Shown: positions 54,456 through 63,673, counted from the stretch's first letter. The stretch: DNA of 64,000 bases from CAYWWM01 sp965198025 (GCA_965198025.1 OZ240237.1:3658001-3722000), one strand, 5' to 3'. Made by a program: numbers and translations. Notes: a model not told the origin generated them from the sequence alone.

Positions 54456-55736
54456 TCAGCTTTTTCCTGCCGGGCAGGCGCCTGATTGGAGGTGCGCTTC
54501 GAAATCATCCGGAAAAAGCCGGATGGCGCTCAGGATGGGAGGACCGGGCATGCCGATCAAGCTGCAAGCCCCCTTGCCTTTGTTGAACTCCAGAAGGCGG
54601 GGAATCTGGTCGAGCGCTTGCCGGGGAATCTGGCCCAGCCGAGCCTTATCGAGCAGGTTGGCAAGCGTCGCCGTCTCCATGCGGCAGGCCGGGCACTTGC
54701 CGCAGGATTCCCTCTCGAAAAAGCGGGCGATCACGAGCGTCTCCTCGACCATGCAAGTTCCTGCAGCATAGCCGCGCATGACGCCGCAACCAATGTTCGA
54801 TCCGGCGGCTTGGAGCCCTTCGGGGCTGAGCGGACGGTCCGGGTCGGGCAACATAAAGGCGCTCGAGGGGCCTCCCGGAAGAATCGCCCGCAGTGGAGCG
54901 CCGCTCTTGAGCCCGCCGGCCAGCTTCCCCGTCAGCTCCCCTTCGGGAGCTCCGTAGGGAAGTTCGTAGACTCCCGGGTTTTTCCACTCTTCATTCATGG
55001 AATAGAGCATCGTGCCTGGGCTTTCCGGTGTGCCGAATCCTCTGTACCACGCAGCTTGATTCAACACGATTGGAGGAATATTCGCCAGTGTCTCAACGTT
55101 GTTCACCAGAGTCGGCTTGCCGAAAAGGCCTGCCGTCACGGGATAGGGAGGCTTGTCGCGCGGGACCGGGTCCCGGCCTTCGAGGACTTCCAGGACGGCC
55201 GTGTCCTCTCCGGCTACGTAGGGCGTGGGAGCGGGCCGGTTCTCGACTTTGAGCGAAAAACCGGACCCAAGGATTCCCTCGCCAACCAACCCGACCGCTG
55301 CCGCTTCCTGCAGGGCCTCGGCGATTCGGCTGAGAGCAAGTGTATTATTCTCGTTGGTATAGAAAATCGCTTTGCTCGCCCCGACGGCATAGGCTGCGAG
55401 CAGTACACCTTCGAGGACCGCGTGCGGAACACATTCGAGCAGGGCCTGGTCCTTGAACGATCCGGGCTCGTCCTCGCCGCCGTTGACGACCACGTACTTC
55501 GGTGCACCCTCGGCCTGGGCGCAGATCGCCGCCTTTCTTGCCGTAGGAAAGCGGGCGCCTCCCCGGCCGGCCAGCCCTGCTGCCTCGACCTCCTCGATGA
55601 CCGCCTCAGGTTTGCCCCGGCCGAGCGCCAGGGCCAGGGCCTTGTAGCCACCGCGGCGGCGGTAGTCCTGGAGCGACTCCTTTTCGCGAGACGCCGGGAG
55701 CATTCCTGAGGGAAACAGGATGGTCGGATAAGACAT
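54456..55736 (-). CDS. NuoF-type NADH dehydrogenase subunit, isolated
   Basis: A 426-residue flavoprotein from the ATG at 55736 (GGAAG upstream; another ATG four codons earlier). The FMN/NADH domain reads AAGLAGRGGARFPTARKAAI and VVNGGEDEPGSFKDQALLEC; the SLBB-like part is PYVAGEDTAVLEVLEGRDPV; the [4Fe-4S] cluster motif is ESCGKCPACRMETAT with a distal Cys in GKGACSLIGMPG. NuoF oxidises NADH in complex I, or in hydrogenase and formate dehydrogenase complexes. No other subunit is adjacent, so the partner is unknown. Confidence 0.88.
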   Translation of the reverse strand: MSYPTILFPSGMLPASREKESLQDYRRRGGYKALALALGRGKPEAVIEEVEAAGLAGRGGARFPTARKAAICAQAEGAPKYVVVNGGEDEPGSFKDQALLECVPHAVLEGVLLAAYAVGASKAIFYTNENNTLALSRIAEALQEAAAVGLVGEGILGSGFSLKVENRPAPTPYVAGEDTAVLEVLEGRDPVPRDKPPYPVTAGLFGKPTLVNNVETLANIPPIVLNQAAWYRGFGTPESPGTMLYSMNEEWKNPGVYELPYGAPEGELTGKLAGGLKSGAPLRAILPGGPSSAFMLPDPDRPLSPEGLQAAGSNIGCGVMRGYAAGTCMVEETLVIARFFERESCGKCPACRMETATLANLLDKARLGQIPRQALDQIPRLLEFNKGKGACSLIGMPGPPILSAIRLFPDDFEAHLQSGACPAGKS

Positions 55737-55763
55737 CACTACTTCCAAAGTGTGAAACTCAGA

Positions 55764-55791
55764 ATTATACGTCGTGTGACCGAACGGACAA
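55764..55791 (-). promoter_or_regulatory. promoter of the nuoF-like gene
   Basis: On the minus strand, TTGTCC (55786-55791), a 16-base spacer and TATAAT (55764-55769), 28 bases before the chosen start codon. Confidence 0.5.
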
Positions 55792-55841
55792 AACTCGCTC
55801 GATTACGGTATGGCCCATCGGCGCGAGTTTCCTTGCGCGTT

Positions 55842-56531
55842 CTAGTGACTTGCTTCCCGCAAAGCCGCACGCGCCAGGATTCTGGTGGAATCGAGTGTCG
55901 GGAGGGGAGAATCCCTCGGGGACATGAGCAGCGGGATCTCAGTGCAAGCCAGCGCCACCGCGTCGCATCCCCGGTTCTTCCCGGCTTGGATGACGCTAGC
56001 GAAATACGATCGGGAAGGTTCTTCAAAGCGCCCCTCCACCAGTTCATTGAAGATAATCTCGTGGATGCGGTTCCGATCATCGGCATCGGGAATCTCTTGG
56101 GCGATTCCTCTGGCGCGCAGTTTTGGCGCGTACACCGGCCCCTCCATCAGGAAGCAGGTTCCGAGAATCAGGATCTTCCGAAACCCTCGATCGGCCGCTA
56201 CTGATGCCACTTCTTCGGCGATGTGGAGCCATGGCAAGGGGGACCGCTCCCGAACGAGATCCAGCGCCTGATGGGCCGTGTTGTCGGGACAGATCAAGAA
56301 TTGAGCCCCGGCGCGGCGGAGGCGTTCTGCCGAGGCGAGCAGCATACGAGCAGTCTCTTCCCATCGATCTGCTGCAATGTGCCGCATGTAATCAGCAAGT
56401 GGATAGGTGTGCAGAGTGATCTCGGGATGGGCGTGCCGTCCGAACAGAGCAGCACCCTCGTTGCAGATCGTCCTGTAACACAGCGCCGCGCCCTCTGCAC
56501 TGACCCCCACAACACCTATGTGTTTCGCCAT
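55842..56531 (-). CDS. aspartate/glutamate racemase family protein with an altered first catalytic Cys
   Basis: A 229-residue protein with the Asp/Glu racemase two-domain fold (HIGVVGVSAEGAALCYRTIC). The second catalytic Cys is present (VALACTEIPLL). The first position reads ICPDNTAHQA where racemases have C-N-T, so an Asp replaces Cys. I recall this PDNT variant as typical of one subfamily, so it may have a different reaction. It precedes the phosphofructokinase on the other side by only 11 bases. Confidence 0.82.
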   Translation of the reverse strand: MAKHIGVVGVSAEGAALCYRTICNEGAALFGRHAHPEITLHTYPLADYMRHIAADRWEETARMLLASAERLRRAGAQFLICPDNTAHQALDLVRERSPLPWLHIAEEVASVAADRGFRKILILGTCFLMEGPVYAPKLRARGIAQEIPDADDRNRIHEIIFNELVEGRFEEPSRSYFASVIQAGKNRGCDAVALACTEIPLLMSPRDSPLPTLDSTRILARAALREASH

Positions 56532-56542
56532 CGCTTCCTCGG

Positions 56543-57586
56543 CTACCCAAAGAAGACCGCGGCGGTCTCGTAGAGCTTAGGATCCACCGGCCGCGGAGAG
56601 CGGGAGGCTTCGGAGAGTGGAACGGCGACGATCTGATTTCCCTGCAGGGCAACCATTTTGCCGAACTCCCCCTGATGGACGAGCGTCATGGCTGTGACGC
56701 CGAAGCGGGTGGCCAGTATGCGATCAAACGCGGTGGGAGAGCCGCCTCGCTGTATATGCCCCAGGATCACCACCCGGGTCTCAAAGCCCGTTCGCGCTTC
56801 AATCTGCCGGGCCAGGAGACTGCTGACGCCCCCGAGCTGCACATGACCGAACTCGTCACGGATCCTGCTCTGCTGGACCTGGACCCCTTGTTCGCTTCCC
56901 TCGGGCAATCGCGCGCCTTCCGCCACAACCACGATGCTAAAATACTTTCCTCGTTGGTGGCGCTTGCGGAGGTGATTGCAAACCTCGTCGATGTCCACGG
57001 GCCGCTCCGGGATGAGAATCACGTCGGCGCCGCCGGCCATCCCGGACGCTACGGCGATCCAGCCCGAATCCCGCCCCATTACTTCAATCACCATGATCCG
57101 ATTGTGGGCCTCCGCAGTGGTGTGCAGACGGTCAATGGCGTCGGTCGCGGTGTTGACGGCCGTGTCGAATCCGAAACAATAGTCCGTTGCGTTCAGGTCG
57201 TTGTCGATGGTTTTGGGAACACCGACGACGGGGACGCCCCGTTGGAACAGGCGGTCGGCAATGCTCATCGTATCGTCACCCCCGACGGCAATCAGCGCGT
57301 CGAGAGAGTTGCTTTGGAAATTTCCCCGGAGCCGTTCCAAGCCGTCCGGGTGCTTGAACGGGTTGGTGCGAGAGGTGCGCAGGATGGTCCCGCCGCGGTA
57401 CAGGATTCCGGAGACACTCTGCAAATCGAGAGCTTCGAGTTTGTTTTCGAGCAGGCCGCGCCATCCCTCCACGATGCCAAGGCTTTCCCAGCCAAGGGAG
57501 TCGGCCTTGCGGACTACAGCGCGGATAACCGCATTCAGTCCGGGACAGTCGCCCCCACCTGTCAAGATACCGATTCGTCTGGTCAT
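56543..57586 (-). CDS. pfp: 6-phosphofructokinase, PPi-type signature
   Basis: A 347-residue protein from the ATG at 57586 (AAAGGAG eight bases upstream). Family motifs are GILTGGGDCPGLNAVIRAVV, the catalytic PKTIDNDLNATDY and MGRDSGWIAVAS. The two residues that distinguish donors read GGDDT (Asp) and PKTIDND (Lys), as in pyrophosphate-dependent enzymes, rather than GGDGS and PGTIDND of ATP-dependent ones. It would make glycolysis partly reversible and PPi-driven. Donor use is inferred from these residues only. Confidence 0.88.
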   Translation of the reverse strand: MTRRIGILTGGGDCPGLNAVIRAVVRKADSLGWESLGIVEGWRGLLENKLEALDLQSVSGILYRGGTILRTSRTNPFKHPDGLERLRGNFQSNSLDALIAVGGDDTMSIADRLFQRGVPVVGVPKTIDNDLNATDYCFGFDTAVNTATDAIDRLHTTAEAHNRIMVIEVMGRDSGWIAVASGMAGGADVILIPERPVDIDEVCNHLRKRHQRGKYFSIVVVAEGARLPEGSEQGVQVQQSRIRDEFGHVQLGGVSSLLARQIEARTGFETRVVILGHIQRGGSPTAFDRILATRFGVTAMTLVHQGEFGKMVALQGNQIVAVPLSEASRSPRPVDPKLYETAAVFFG

Positions 57587-57790
57587 CGCACCACTCCTTT
57601 CGAGGCGAGAGTACGCAGGCGCCTCTCTCACAATGCTATTCTAACTCAGGGCAGGGAACAACCGGACGGGAAGGGGGGGGGCAGCATCGTGCTTGATCCG
57701 GCATCCAGTAGAGGTTTACAAGCAGCAAAATAGATGAATATAAATATGAAAATAGTGGTTTGCGCTATAGATTATACTGGCTTTAGCTGA

Positions 57791-57819
57791 TTGAAATATT
57801 GAAACTTCTGGAATACCCT
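57791..57819 (+). promoter_or_regulatory. possible promoter of the TonB-dependent receptor gene
   Basis: TTGAAA (57791-57796), a 17-base spacer and TACCCT (57814-57819), within an AT-rich island (about 57725-57820) that contrasts with the surrounding GC-rich DNA. Confidence 0.35.
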
Positions 57820-57977
57820 ATACGCGGACTAGCGGTTAGGTCATTTCGATTTGGGACTGGAAAGCCGCCAAGACGTGGACGGGAGGGGAGTTTTGCTCTG
57901 TCTTCCGTCTTTAAGACAGCAACCAGGCGTACAAGAATTTCGCCGCTAAACCAAATCCAGTCAGGAGGAGGGTGACT

Positions 57978-60900
57978 ATGGCGACGCGAAGAATTGCAAT
58001 GCTGGCGTTGGCGTTCGCCTTTTGCAGCTCACTGGTGTTGGCGCAGGTGAACACGGCAACGATAGCCGGGACGGTGAGCGATGAATCGGGCGCAGTTCTC
58101 CCGGGAGCCAATGTGGTACTCACGAATCAGGATACGGGAATTACCCGTACGGTAACAGCCAACGCAGCCGGACGGTATACGGCTCCAGCGCTCAGCTTAG
58201 GCAACTTTGAAATAAGAGCCCAGCTCGCGGGGTTCCAAACCGCGGTCCGCTCAGGAATCGTCCTGACGGTGGGCCGGGTGGCGGTGGTCGATCTTACGCT
58301 TCAGGTGGGAGCAGTCACGCAGACGGTGGAAGTGACCGGCGAGGCTCCCCTGATCGAGTTGACGAACTCCAATATAACGGGCTTGGTGGACGACCGGACG
58401 ATCCGGGAGTTGCCGCTCAACGGCCGCAGCTACGACCAGCTGGCCCTGCTGCAACCCGGAATTGTCAAATACACGACGGCGAACCAGAGCTTCAACGGCA
58501 GCCCGGGCGGGAACAAATTCAGCGCGTCGGGCAGTCTGGCCACGTCGAACAGCTTCCTGCTGGACGGGACCGACATCAATGATGCATCCAACAACACGCC
58601 GGGCGGCGCGGCGGGAACCAACATGGGCGTGGACACGATCAAGGAGTTCAAGATCGTGGCCTCGCAATTCAGCGCCGAATACGGGCGTGCTTCCGGGGCG
58701 GTGATCTCGGCGGTCACCCGGACCGGCACCAACCAGGTGCATGGAACGGCGTTCGAGTTTCTGCGGAACAGCGCGTTCGATGCGCGGCAGTTCCGGGATG
58801 GCATTGACTTCGACGGGGACGGCACGGGGGACGTTCCGCCGTTCCGCCGGAACCAGTTCGGCGGCACCATCGGCGGGCCGATCGTCCAGGACCGGACGTT
58901 CTTCTTCGTGGGCTATGAAGGCTTGCGCGAGGCGTTGGCCGATAGCACAGAGATCCGCGTGCCGACCGTGAACGTCAAGAACGGAATCCTGCCCAACTCC
59001 GACGGTGTTGGCAGCTACATGGTTACGCCCAACCCGCGGGTGGTGCCCTTCATTGCAGCGCTCTACCCGGACCCGCACCAGATCTTGCCGCACGCATTGA
59101 ACCCGGCGGCGGATAGTGATACGGGCCTCTACTTTTCGGCGCCCAAACAAATCGCCCGGCAGGATTACTTCATGGGCCGGGTGGACCATCAGCTCACGAA
59201 CGGGACCAGCATCTTTGGCCGCTACTCCTTCGATGACGACAGTAGGAATGTTCCCGATGAACAAGCCAACTATCTTGATACAAACGAGGCGCGCCGGCAG
59301 TACATTACGTTGCAAGCCAACACGGTGGTCTCGCCGACGATTGTCAATTCGGCCCGAATCGCCCTCAACCGGACGTCGCAGATCGCGGATCAAGATCTCC
59401 TGAATTCTGGCTTGGAGGGCCTCACCTGGGTCCCGGGGCTGCCGCTAGGCGATATGGGCGTCGGGCAGGCGAACGGCATCCTGCTGTACGATGATAGCGG
59501 GGGCAGCGGCACCCGGCCCCGCCAGTGGTCGTACAACCTCTGGGAGTGGGGCGACGACATGACCTACGTCCGGGGCACGCACACGATGAAGTTTGGCGGC
59601 GTGATCCGGCGCGTCCAGAACAACATGAACGTGCAGACGGATTTGAAAGCGAACTACATCTTCGCAGGCCCCGAGAACATGCTGCTGGCTCAACCCACGG
59701 AGTGGTCGGGGACCTTGCCCAACCAGACCGGCTACAAGGGCCTCCGCAACACGATGTACGGGTTCTACTTCCAGGATGACTACCAGGTGAGCCCACGGCT
59801 GACGCTGAACCTGGGGCTGCGCTGGGAGTGGATCACCGACCCGACCGAATCCAACAACCGGATCTCCAATCAGCTCCGGATCGAGGATAACCCGAATCAA
59901 TTAGCCCTCCATCCGGATTGGAGGGTGCCAGACTATGGGGGATATCCTACATTTCCGGATAACATCGGACAGGATCTGTACGCGTTCACGGAGATGGCCA
60001 AGAAGAACCTCCAGCCGCGGTTCGGGTTTGCCCTGCAGTTGGACGACAGCGCTAGGCGGGTGTTGCGCGGCGGCGCCGGCATTTACCATGACCTGGTCCT
60101 GCCCGCCTACTACACGCAGAGTCTGTCGAAGTATCCTCCCTTCTACTCGCGGGCCCGGATTCGGGACGACGATCTGCTGGCCGCAACCTTCCCGTTTACA
60201 TCAGCCGTTGTCACGGGCGATGCCGTCCGGCTGCGGAATGAACCGCTGATCCCGTTAATACAACAGCCGACCAAGTACAGCTACACCCTGGCGTTGCAGC
60301 AACAGTTAGGAGAGCGGGGCGTGATCGAGATCGCGTACGTCGGCTCCCTGCAGCGCCACATCGAACGCTACTTCCAGCTCAACGATCCCGTACCCGAACT
60401 CCTGTCGGTGGAGGGGTTCGAAAATGGCATCGTCTACCATCCGTCCCGCAGCGGCGGCTCGGAGGTCTGCCTGCCTGCGCCTTATGGTGGGTGGGATGGG
60501 GTATCGAGTCTTCCCCGCCGGTGCCCCTCGACCTCGGTCAGCGGCATCCGCCGCAATCCCGTATGGGACCGCGTCCGACAGCGAGGCGGCGACGCGAACT
60601 CCAACTACAACGGTCTGCAAGTCCGGTTATCGCGCCAGACCGTTGCCGGGGCGATCTTCCAGACCAACTACACCTTTTCCAAGGTCATGAACCAGCAGGG
60701 CGGCCTGAACAGCAGCGACAACGGGACGCGGGACCCCAACACGTCCCAGGACCCGGCGGATCGGACCAGAGATTACGGGCCGGCGGCCTTCAACTCCACG
60801 CACGTCCTCACGTCGACGGGCACGCTTCCGCTGCCGTTCCAGTTTTCGAGCGGAGCCGCCAATGCGATTCTGGGCGGCTGGAGTATGGGCGGGGTCTTCA

Positions 60901-61421
60901 CGGCGCTGTCCGGACAGCCGTTCACCCCAAGCATGGGATTCGATTGGTCCCGGATTGGGAATAGCGGGGCCTCGGATCGTCCCGATATCAATCCCAACTA
61001 TCAGGGCAACCCCTACAACCCAACCAGTGGAAGTAACGCGCGAGGCCCCGTCGGAAGCCCGGACCAGTGGTACGACGCGAACGCGTTCATGCTGCCGAAT
61101 CCGCTGGGACTGGCTGTGCCGCAGCCGGGCTTCTATGGGAACGTCGGCCGAAACACGATCATCGGACCCCGGCTGATCAGCCTGGACTTCACTCTGACCA
61201 AGCGGTTTGTGCTTGGGGAAGAAAAGGACCTGACGTTCCGGGCCGAATTCTTCAACATGCTCAACCGTCCAAACCTGGGTCTGCCGGACAACGAACCACT
61301 CGACCCGGATGCGGCCGACGATGGAATCAGCCGGCCCCTCCCGAATTCCGGGCGCATTCCCGCTGACCAAACCACCACCACCGCGCGGCAGATTCAGTTC
61401 GGCCTGAAGTTCACCTTCTAG
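57978..61421 (+). CDS. Oar-like TonB-dependent receptor with a carboxypeptidase-regulatory domain
   Basis: A 1,147-residue outer-membrane protein from the ATG at 57978, with GGAGGAGGG just upstream. The signal peptide is MLALAFAFCSSLVLAQ. A CarboxypepD_reg domain follows (ATIAGTVSDESGAVLPGANV, GRYTAPALSLGNFEI), then a plug domain (LVDDRTIRELPLNGRSYDQL, FLLDGTDINDASNN) and a 22-strand-type barrel rich in aromatic and NNG/YNG turns, ending in a C-terminal aromatic strand (ARQIQFGLKFTF). Such receptors take up oligosaccharides or other large nutrients. No TonB or SusD-like gene is nearby. Confidence 0.94.
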   Translation: MATRRIAMLALAFAFCSSLVLAQVNTATIAGTVSDESGAVLPGANVVLTNQDTGITRTVTANAAGRYTAPALSLGNFEIRAQLAGFQTAVRSGIVLTVGRVAVVDLTLQVGAVTQTVEVTGEAPLIELTNSNITGLVDDRTIRELPLNGRSYDQLALLQPGIVKYTTANQSFNGSPGGNKFSASGSLATSNSFLLDGTDINDASNNTPGGAAGTNMGVDTIKEFKIVASQFSAEYGRASGAVISAVTRTGTNQVHGTAFEFLRNSAFDARQFRDGIDFDGDGTGDVPPFRRNQFGGTIGGPIVQDRTFFFVGYEGLREALADSTEIRVPTVNVKNGILPNSDGVGSYMVTPNPRVVPFIAALYPDPHQILPHALNPAADSDTGLYFSAPKQIARQDYFMGRVDHQLTNGTSIFGRYSFDDDSRNVPDEQANYLDTNEARRQYITLQANTVVSPTIVNSARIALNRTSQIADQDLLNSGLEGLTWVPGLPLGDMGVGQANGILLYDDSGGSGTRPRQWSYNLWEWGDDMTYVRGTHTMKFGGVIRRVQNNMNVQTDLKANYIFAGPENMLLAQPTEWSGTLPNQTGYKGLRNTMYGFYFQDDYQVSPRLTLNLGLRWEWITDPTESNNRISNQLRIEDNPNQLALHPDWRVPDYGGYPTFPDNIGQDLYAFTEMAKKNLQPRFGFALQLDDSARRVLRGGAGIYHDLVLPAYYTQSLSKYPPFYSRARIRDDDLLAATFPFTSAVVTGDAVRLRNEPLIPLIQQPTKYSYTLALQQQLGERGVIEIAYVGSLQRHIERYFQLNDPVPELLSVEGFENGIVYHPSRSGGSEVCLPAPYGGWDGVSSLPRRCPSTSVSGIRRNPVWDRVRQRGGDANSNYNGLQVRLSRQTVAGAIFQTNYTFSKVMNQQGGLNSSDNGTRDPNTSQDPADRTRDYGPAAFNSTHVLTSTGTLPLPFQFSSGAANAILGGWSMGGVFTALSGQPFTPSMGFDWSRIGNSGASDRPDINPNYQGNPYNPTSGSNARGPVGSPDQWYDANAFMLPNPLGLAVPQPGFYGNVGRNTIIGPRLISLDFTLTKRFVLGEEKDLTFRAEFFNMLNRPNLGLPDNEPLDPDAADDGISRPLPNSGRIPADQTTTTARQIQFGLKFTF

Positions 61422-61448
61422 GCGGAACCGGTCTGTAGGCAAAACACC

Positions 61449-61486
61449 AAGCCCCTCCTCACCAAGAGTGAGGAGGGGCTTTTTTC
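61449..61486 (+). terminator. rho-independent terminator after the TonB receptor gene
   Basis: A 14-bp perfect stem, AAGCCCCTCCTCAC (61449-61462) with GTGAGGAGGGGCTT (61468-61481), a five-base loop and a TTTTTTC run. It is 28 bases after the stop. Confidence 0.95.
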
Positions 61487-61598
61487 TTCACACCTGTGTC
61501 GCGACAGGAGTTTCTTTTTCGGCCGTTGCGTTTCGGGTTAGGATGAAGACCGACGGGGGTTGAGGACAAAGTGCTGCAATAGCAAGGACGAGTATTCT

Positions 61599-62840
61599 AT
61601 GGGCAGTCCGGAACAATCCGTTCGCATCCTGGGGATCGAGACGTCCTGCGACGAGACGGCGGCTGCCGTCGTCGAAGATGGCGCGCGGGTGTGCTCCAGC
61701 GTGGTCGCCTCGCAGACGACGACGCACGGCAAGTACGGCGGCGTGGTGCCGGAGCTCGCCAGCCGGGAACACCTGCGCGCGATTGTTCCGATTGCCCGGC
61801 AGGCCGTAGAGGACGCCGGCATGTCGTACTCCGAAGTAGACGCCATCGCCGTCACCCAAGGGCCCGGGCTGGTCGGGGCGCTGCTGGTGGGACTCACCTA
61901 CGCCAAGTCGCTGGCGCTGGCTCTGGGAAAGCCGCTGGTGGCGGTCAATCACCTCGAAGGGCACATCCACGCCGTGCTCCTGGAGGAGCGGTTGAACGGG
62001 CGGCCGGAACCGGAATTTCCGGCGCTGGCGCTGGTGGTGAGCGGAGGGCACACCCTGCTGGCGATTGCGGAGTTGATGGCCGAAAAATCGGGAGATTCGG
62101 TTCCTTCGGTTCTCTCGGTTCCTTCAGTTCCTTCGGAAGTCCGGTTTGGGCCTTTTTCCTACCGTATCGTGGGGCGTACACGGGACGACGCGGCGGGAGA
62201 AGCGTATGACAAGGTCGCCAAGCTGCTGGGTTACGGATACCCGGGCGGTCCGGTCCTAGACCGCCTGGCTCGACATGGCAATCCCGTGGCCGTCCGGTTC
62301 ACCAAACCCAAAATGCGGGTGACGCCGACAAGCAAGGGCAGCGCGCTCGATTTCAGCTTCAGCGGAATCAAGACGGCGGTGCTGCGTTACGTCCAGGCGA
62401 ACGAGATGGCAGAGGAGATCGCCGGACGCAATGCGCTTCGGAAGCGAAACCCCAGACCCAAGATCGAAGAACTGCTGGAGCATTCGACGCCGAAGACGCT
62501 TGACCTGGTGGCGAGCTTCCAGCGCGCGGTGGTGGCCGATCTGGTCGAGCACACGCTCGAAGCCGCCGAGCAGGAGAACGTGAACTCGATCTTCGTGACG
62601 GGGGGCGTGGCGGCGAACTCGCTGCTGCGCGAGCGGTTCACGAAGGTGCGCGCCGGGTATCCGCCGGTCTACTTCCCGAGGCTGTCACTCTCGACCGACA
62701 ATGCAGCGATGATCGCGGCCGCCGCATTTCCGAAGTTCCAGGCCGGGCTGTTCGCCGGATGGGATACGCCGCCGGACGCGTCGCTGGCGCTCGGAAGAAG
62801 CGAATCGCGGTTAGTGGATAGTGGATCAGCAGGAAGCTGA
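61599..62840 (+). CDS. tsaD: tRNA N6-adenosine threonylcarbamoyltransferase
   Basis: A 413-residue protein from the ATG at 61599. Family motifs are ILGIETSCDETAAAVVEDGA, the metal-binding HLEGHIHA, SGGHTLLA, the ASKHA-type FVTGGVAANSLLRERF and STDNAAMIAAAAF. It adds the threonylcarbamoyl group to A37 of ANN-decoding tRNAs. Two oddities: a loop of about 14 residues (DSVPSVLSVPSVPSEV) encoded by the 9-bp repeat array, and a C-terminal tail (SRLVDSGSAGS) encoded by a short direct repeat. Typical length is about 340 residues. Confidence 0.95.
   Translation: MGSPEQSVRILGIETSCDETAAAVVEDGARVCSSVVASQTTTHGKYGGVVPELASREHLRAIVPIARQAVEDAGMSYSEVDAIAVTQGPGLVGALLVGLTYAKSLALALGKPLVAVNHLEGHIHAVLLEERLNGRPEPEFPALALVVSGGHTLLAIAELMAEKSGDSVPSVLSVPSVPSEVRFGPFSYRIVGRTRDDAAGEAYDKVAKLLGYGYPGGPVLDRLARHGNPVAVRFTKPKMRVTPTSKGSALDFSFSGIKTAVLRYVQANEMAEEIAGRNALRKRNPRPKIEELLEHSTPKTLDLVASFQRAVVADLVEHTLEAAEQENVNSIFVTGGVAANSLLRERFTKVRAGYPPVYFPRLSLSTDNAAMIAAAAFPKFQAGLFAGWDTPPDASLALGRSESRLVDSGSAGS
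62090..62141. repeat. 9-bp repeat array inside tsaD
   Basis: About five units of TTCGGTTCC/TCTCGGTTCC/TTCAGTTCC on the plus strand, which is the reverse complement of the intergenic arrays. The 9-base period keeps the frame and encodes SVPSVLSVPSVPS. It lies between conserved tsaD segments (LLAIAELMA and YRIVGRTRDDAAGEAYD). Confidence 0.8.
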
Positions 62841-62877
62841 TTGGTGGTAGAATTGGCCGACTGCGGGAGGTGGAACG

Positions 62878-63642
62878 ATGAGAAAAGTAGAGAAGAGCCT
62901 ATCCCTCGCTGCGCGCGGGGTGACAGACAACAAGATGACGAGGCGGGAGGCGATCGGGTATACGTGCATGGCGGCGGGGATGGCGGTGGCGGGATTGACG
63001 CCGCAGGCGGCGCGGTCGCAAGGACGAGGGCAAGATCAGCCGTGGCCGGACAATTTGAGCGAGCGTGAACTGCGGAACATCGCACCTTTGCCGCTCAATC
63101 CGGACGGCTCGGCGCCGGAGCATCCGGAGTCGGCGGCGGGCGAAATTACGGACCCCTCGCTGTGGCGCTTCAACAACCATGAGCCGCCGGAGATTGACTA
63201 CGACTACCGCAACATGCAGATCCGGCTGGACACGCGCGGGCACGCGGAGAGATACGGGACGCTGACGATTGCGGACCTCGAGCAGTTGCCGCGGCACTCG
63301 GGAACGTACCTGCTGCAATGCGGGGCGCCGAATCCGCACGGGATCGTGAAGTGGACGGGCGTGCGGTTCTCCGATTTCGCGGAGATGCTCGGGATGCAGC
63401 ATTTCGCGCACTACGTGCGGATCATCGGAGCGGACCGGTTCTGGACGGAAGAGAGCAAAGAGTCGATGATGCATCCGCAGGTGATGCTGGCGTGGCTGAT
63501 GAACGATCAGCCGATTGAGCCGAAACACGGCGCGCCGCTGCGGCTGATCATTCCGTTCCGGTACGGGGCGCGGCACGTGAAAGCGATCTCGGAAATGATC
63601 TTCTCTCCGACCGGGTTTCCGCTGCCGCAGATGCCGGGGTAG
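62878..63642 (+). CDS. molybdopterin-dependent oxidoreductase, sulfite-oxidase-like, Tat-exported
   Basis: A 254-residue protein with a sulfite-oxidase-type molybdopterin fold: TLTIADLEQLPRHSGTYLLQ, the Cys ligand in LQCGAPNPHGIVKWTGVRFS and HGAPLRLIIPFRYGARHVKA. The Tat motif is MTRREAIGYTCMAAGMAVAG, preceded in frame by about 19 residues (SLSLAARGVTDNK) encoded by a copy of the CCCTCGCTGCGCGCGGGGTGACA repeat. The GGGAGGTGG site is before the ATG at 62878. The repeat therefore seems to have inserted between the ribosome-binding site and the old start (ATG 62935). The export signal may still work, as Tat signals tolerate N-terminal extension. Confidence 0.85.
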   Translation: MRKVEKSLSLAARGVTDNKMTRREAIGYTCMAAGMAVAGLTPQAARSQGRGQDQPWPDNLSERELRNIAPLPLNPDGSAPEHPESAAGEITDPSLWRFNNHEPPEIDYDYRNMQIRLDTRGHAERYGTLTIADLEQLPRHSGTYLLQCGAPNPHGIVKWTGVRFSDFAEMLGMQHFAHYVRIIGADRFWTEESKESMMHPQVMLAWLMNDQPIEPKHGAPLRLIIPFRYGARHVKAISEMIFSPTGFPLPQMPG

Positions 63643-63645
63643 CAA

Positions 63646-63673
63646 GGGAACAGGGAACAGGGAACAGGGAACA
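63646..63673. repeat. GGGAACA x4 tandem repeat
   Basis: Four exact 7-bp units (GGGAACA) directly after the molybdoenzyme stop. A candidate variable-number repeat. Confidence 0.9.

Noticed and set aside
54486..55709. 407-codon open frame antisense to nuoF
   Set aside because: No motif, mirror of a conserved gene.
63646..63673. GGGAACA tandem units as a CRISPR array
   Set aside because: 7-bp units without spacers; a simple tandem repeat. No CRISPR array or cas gene is seen anywhere in the window.
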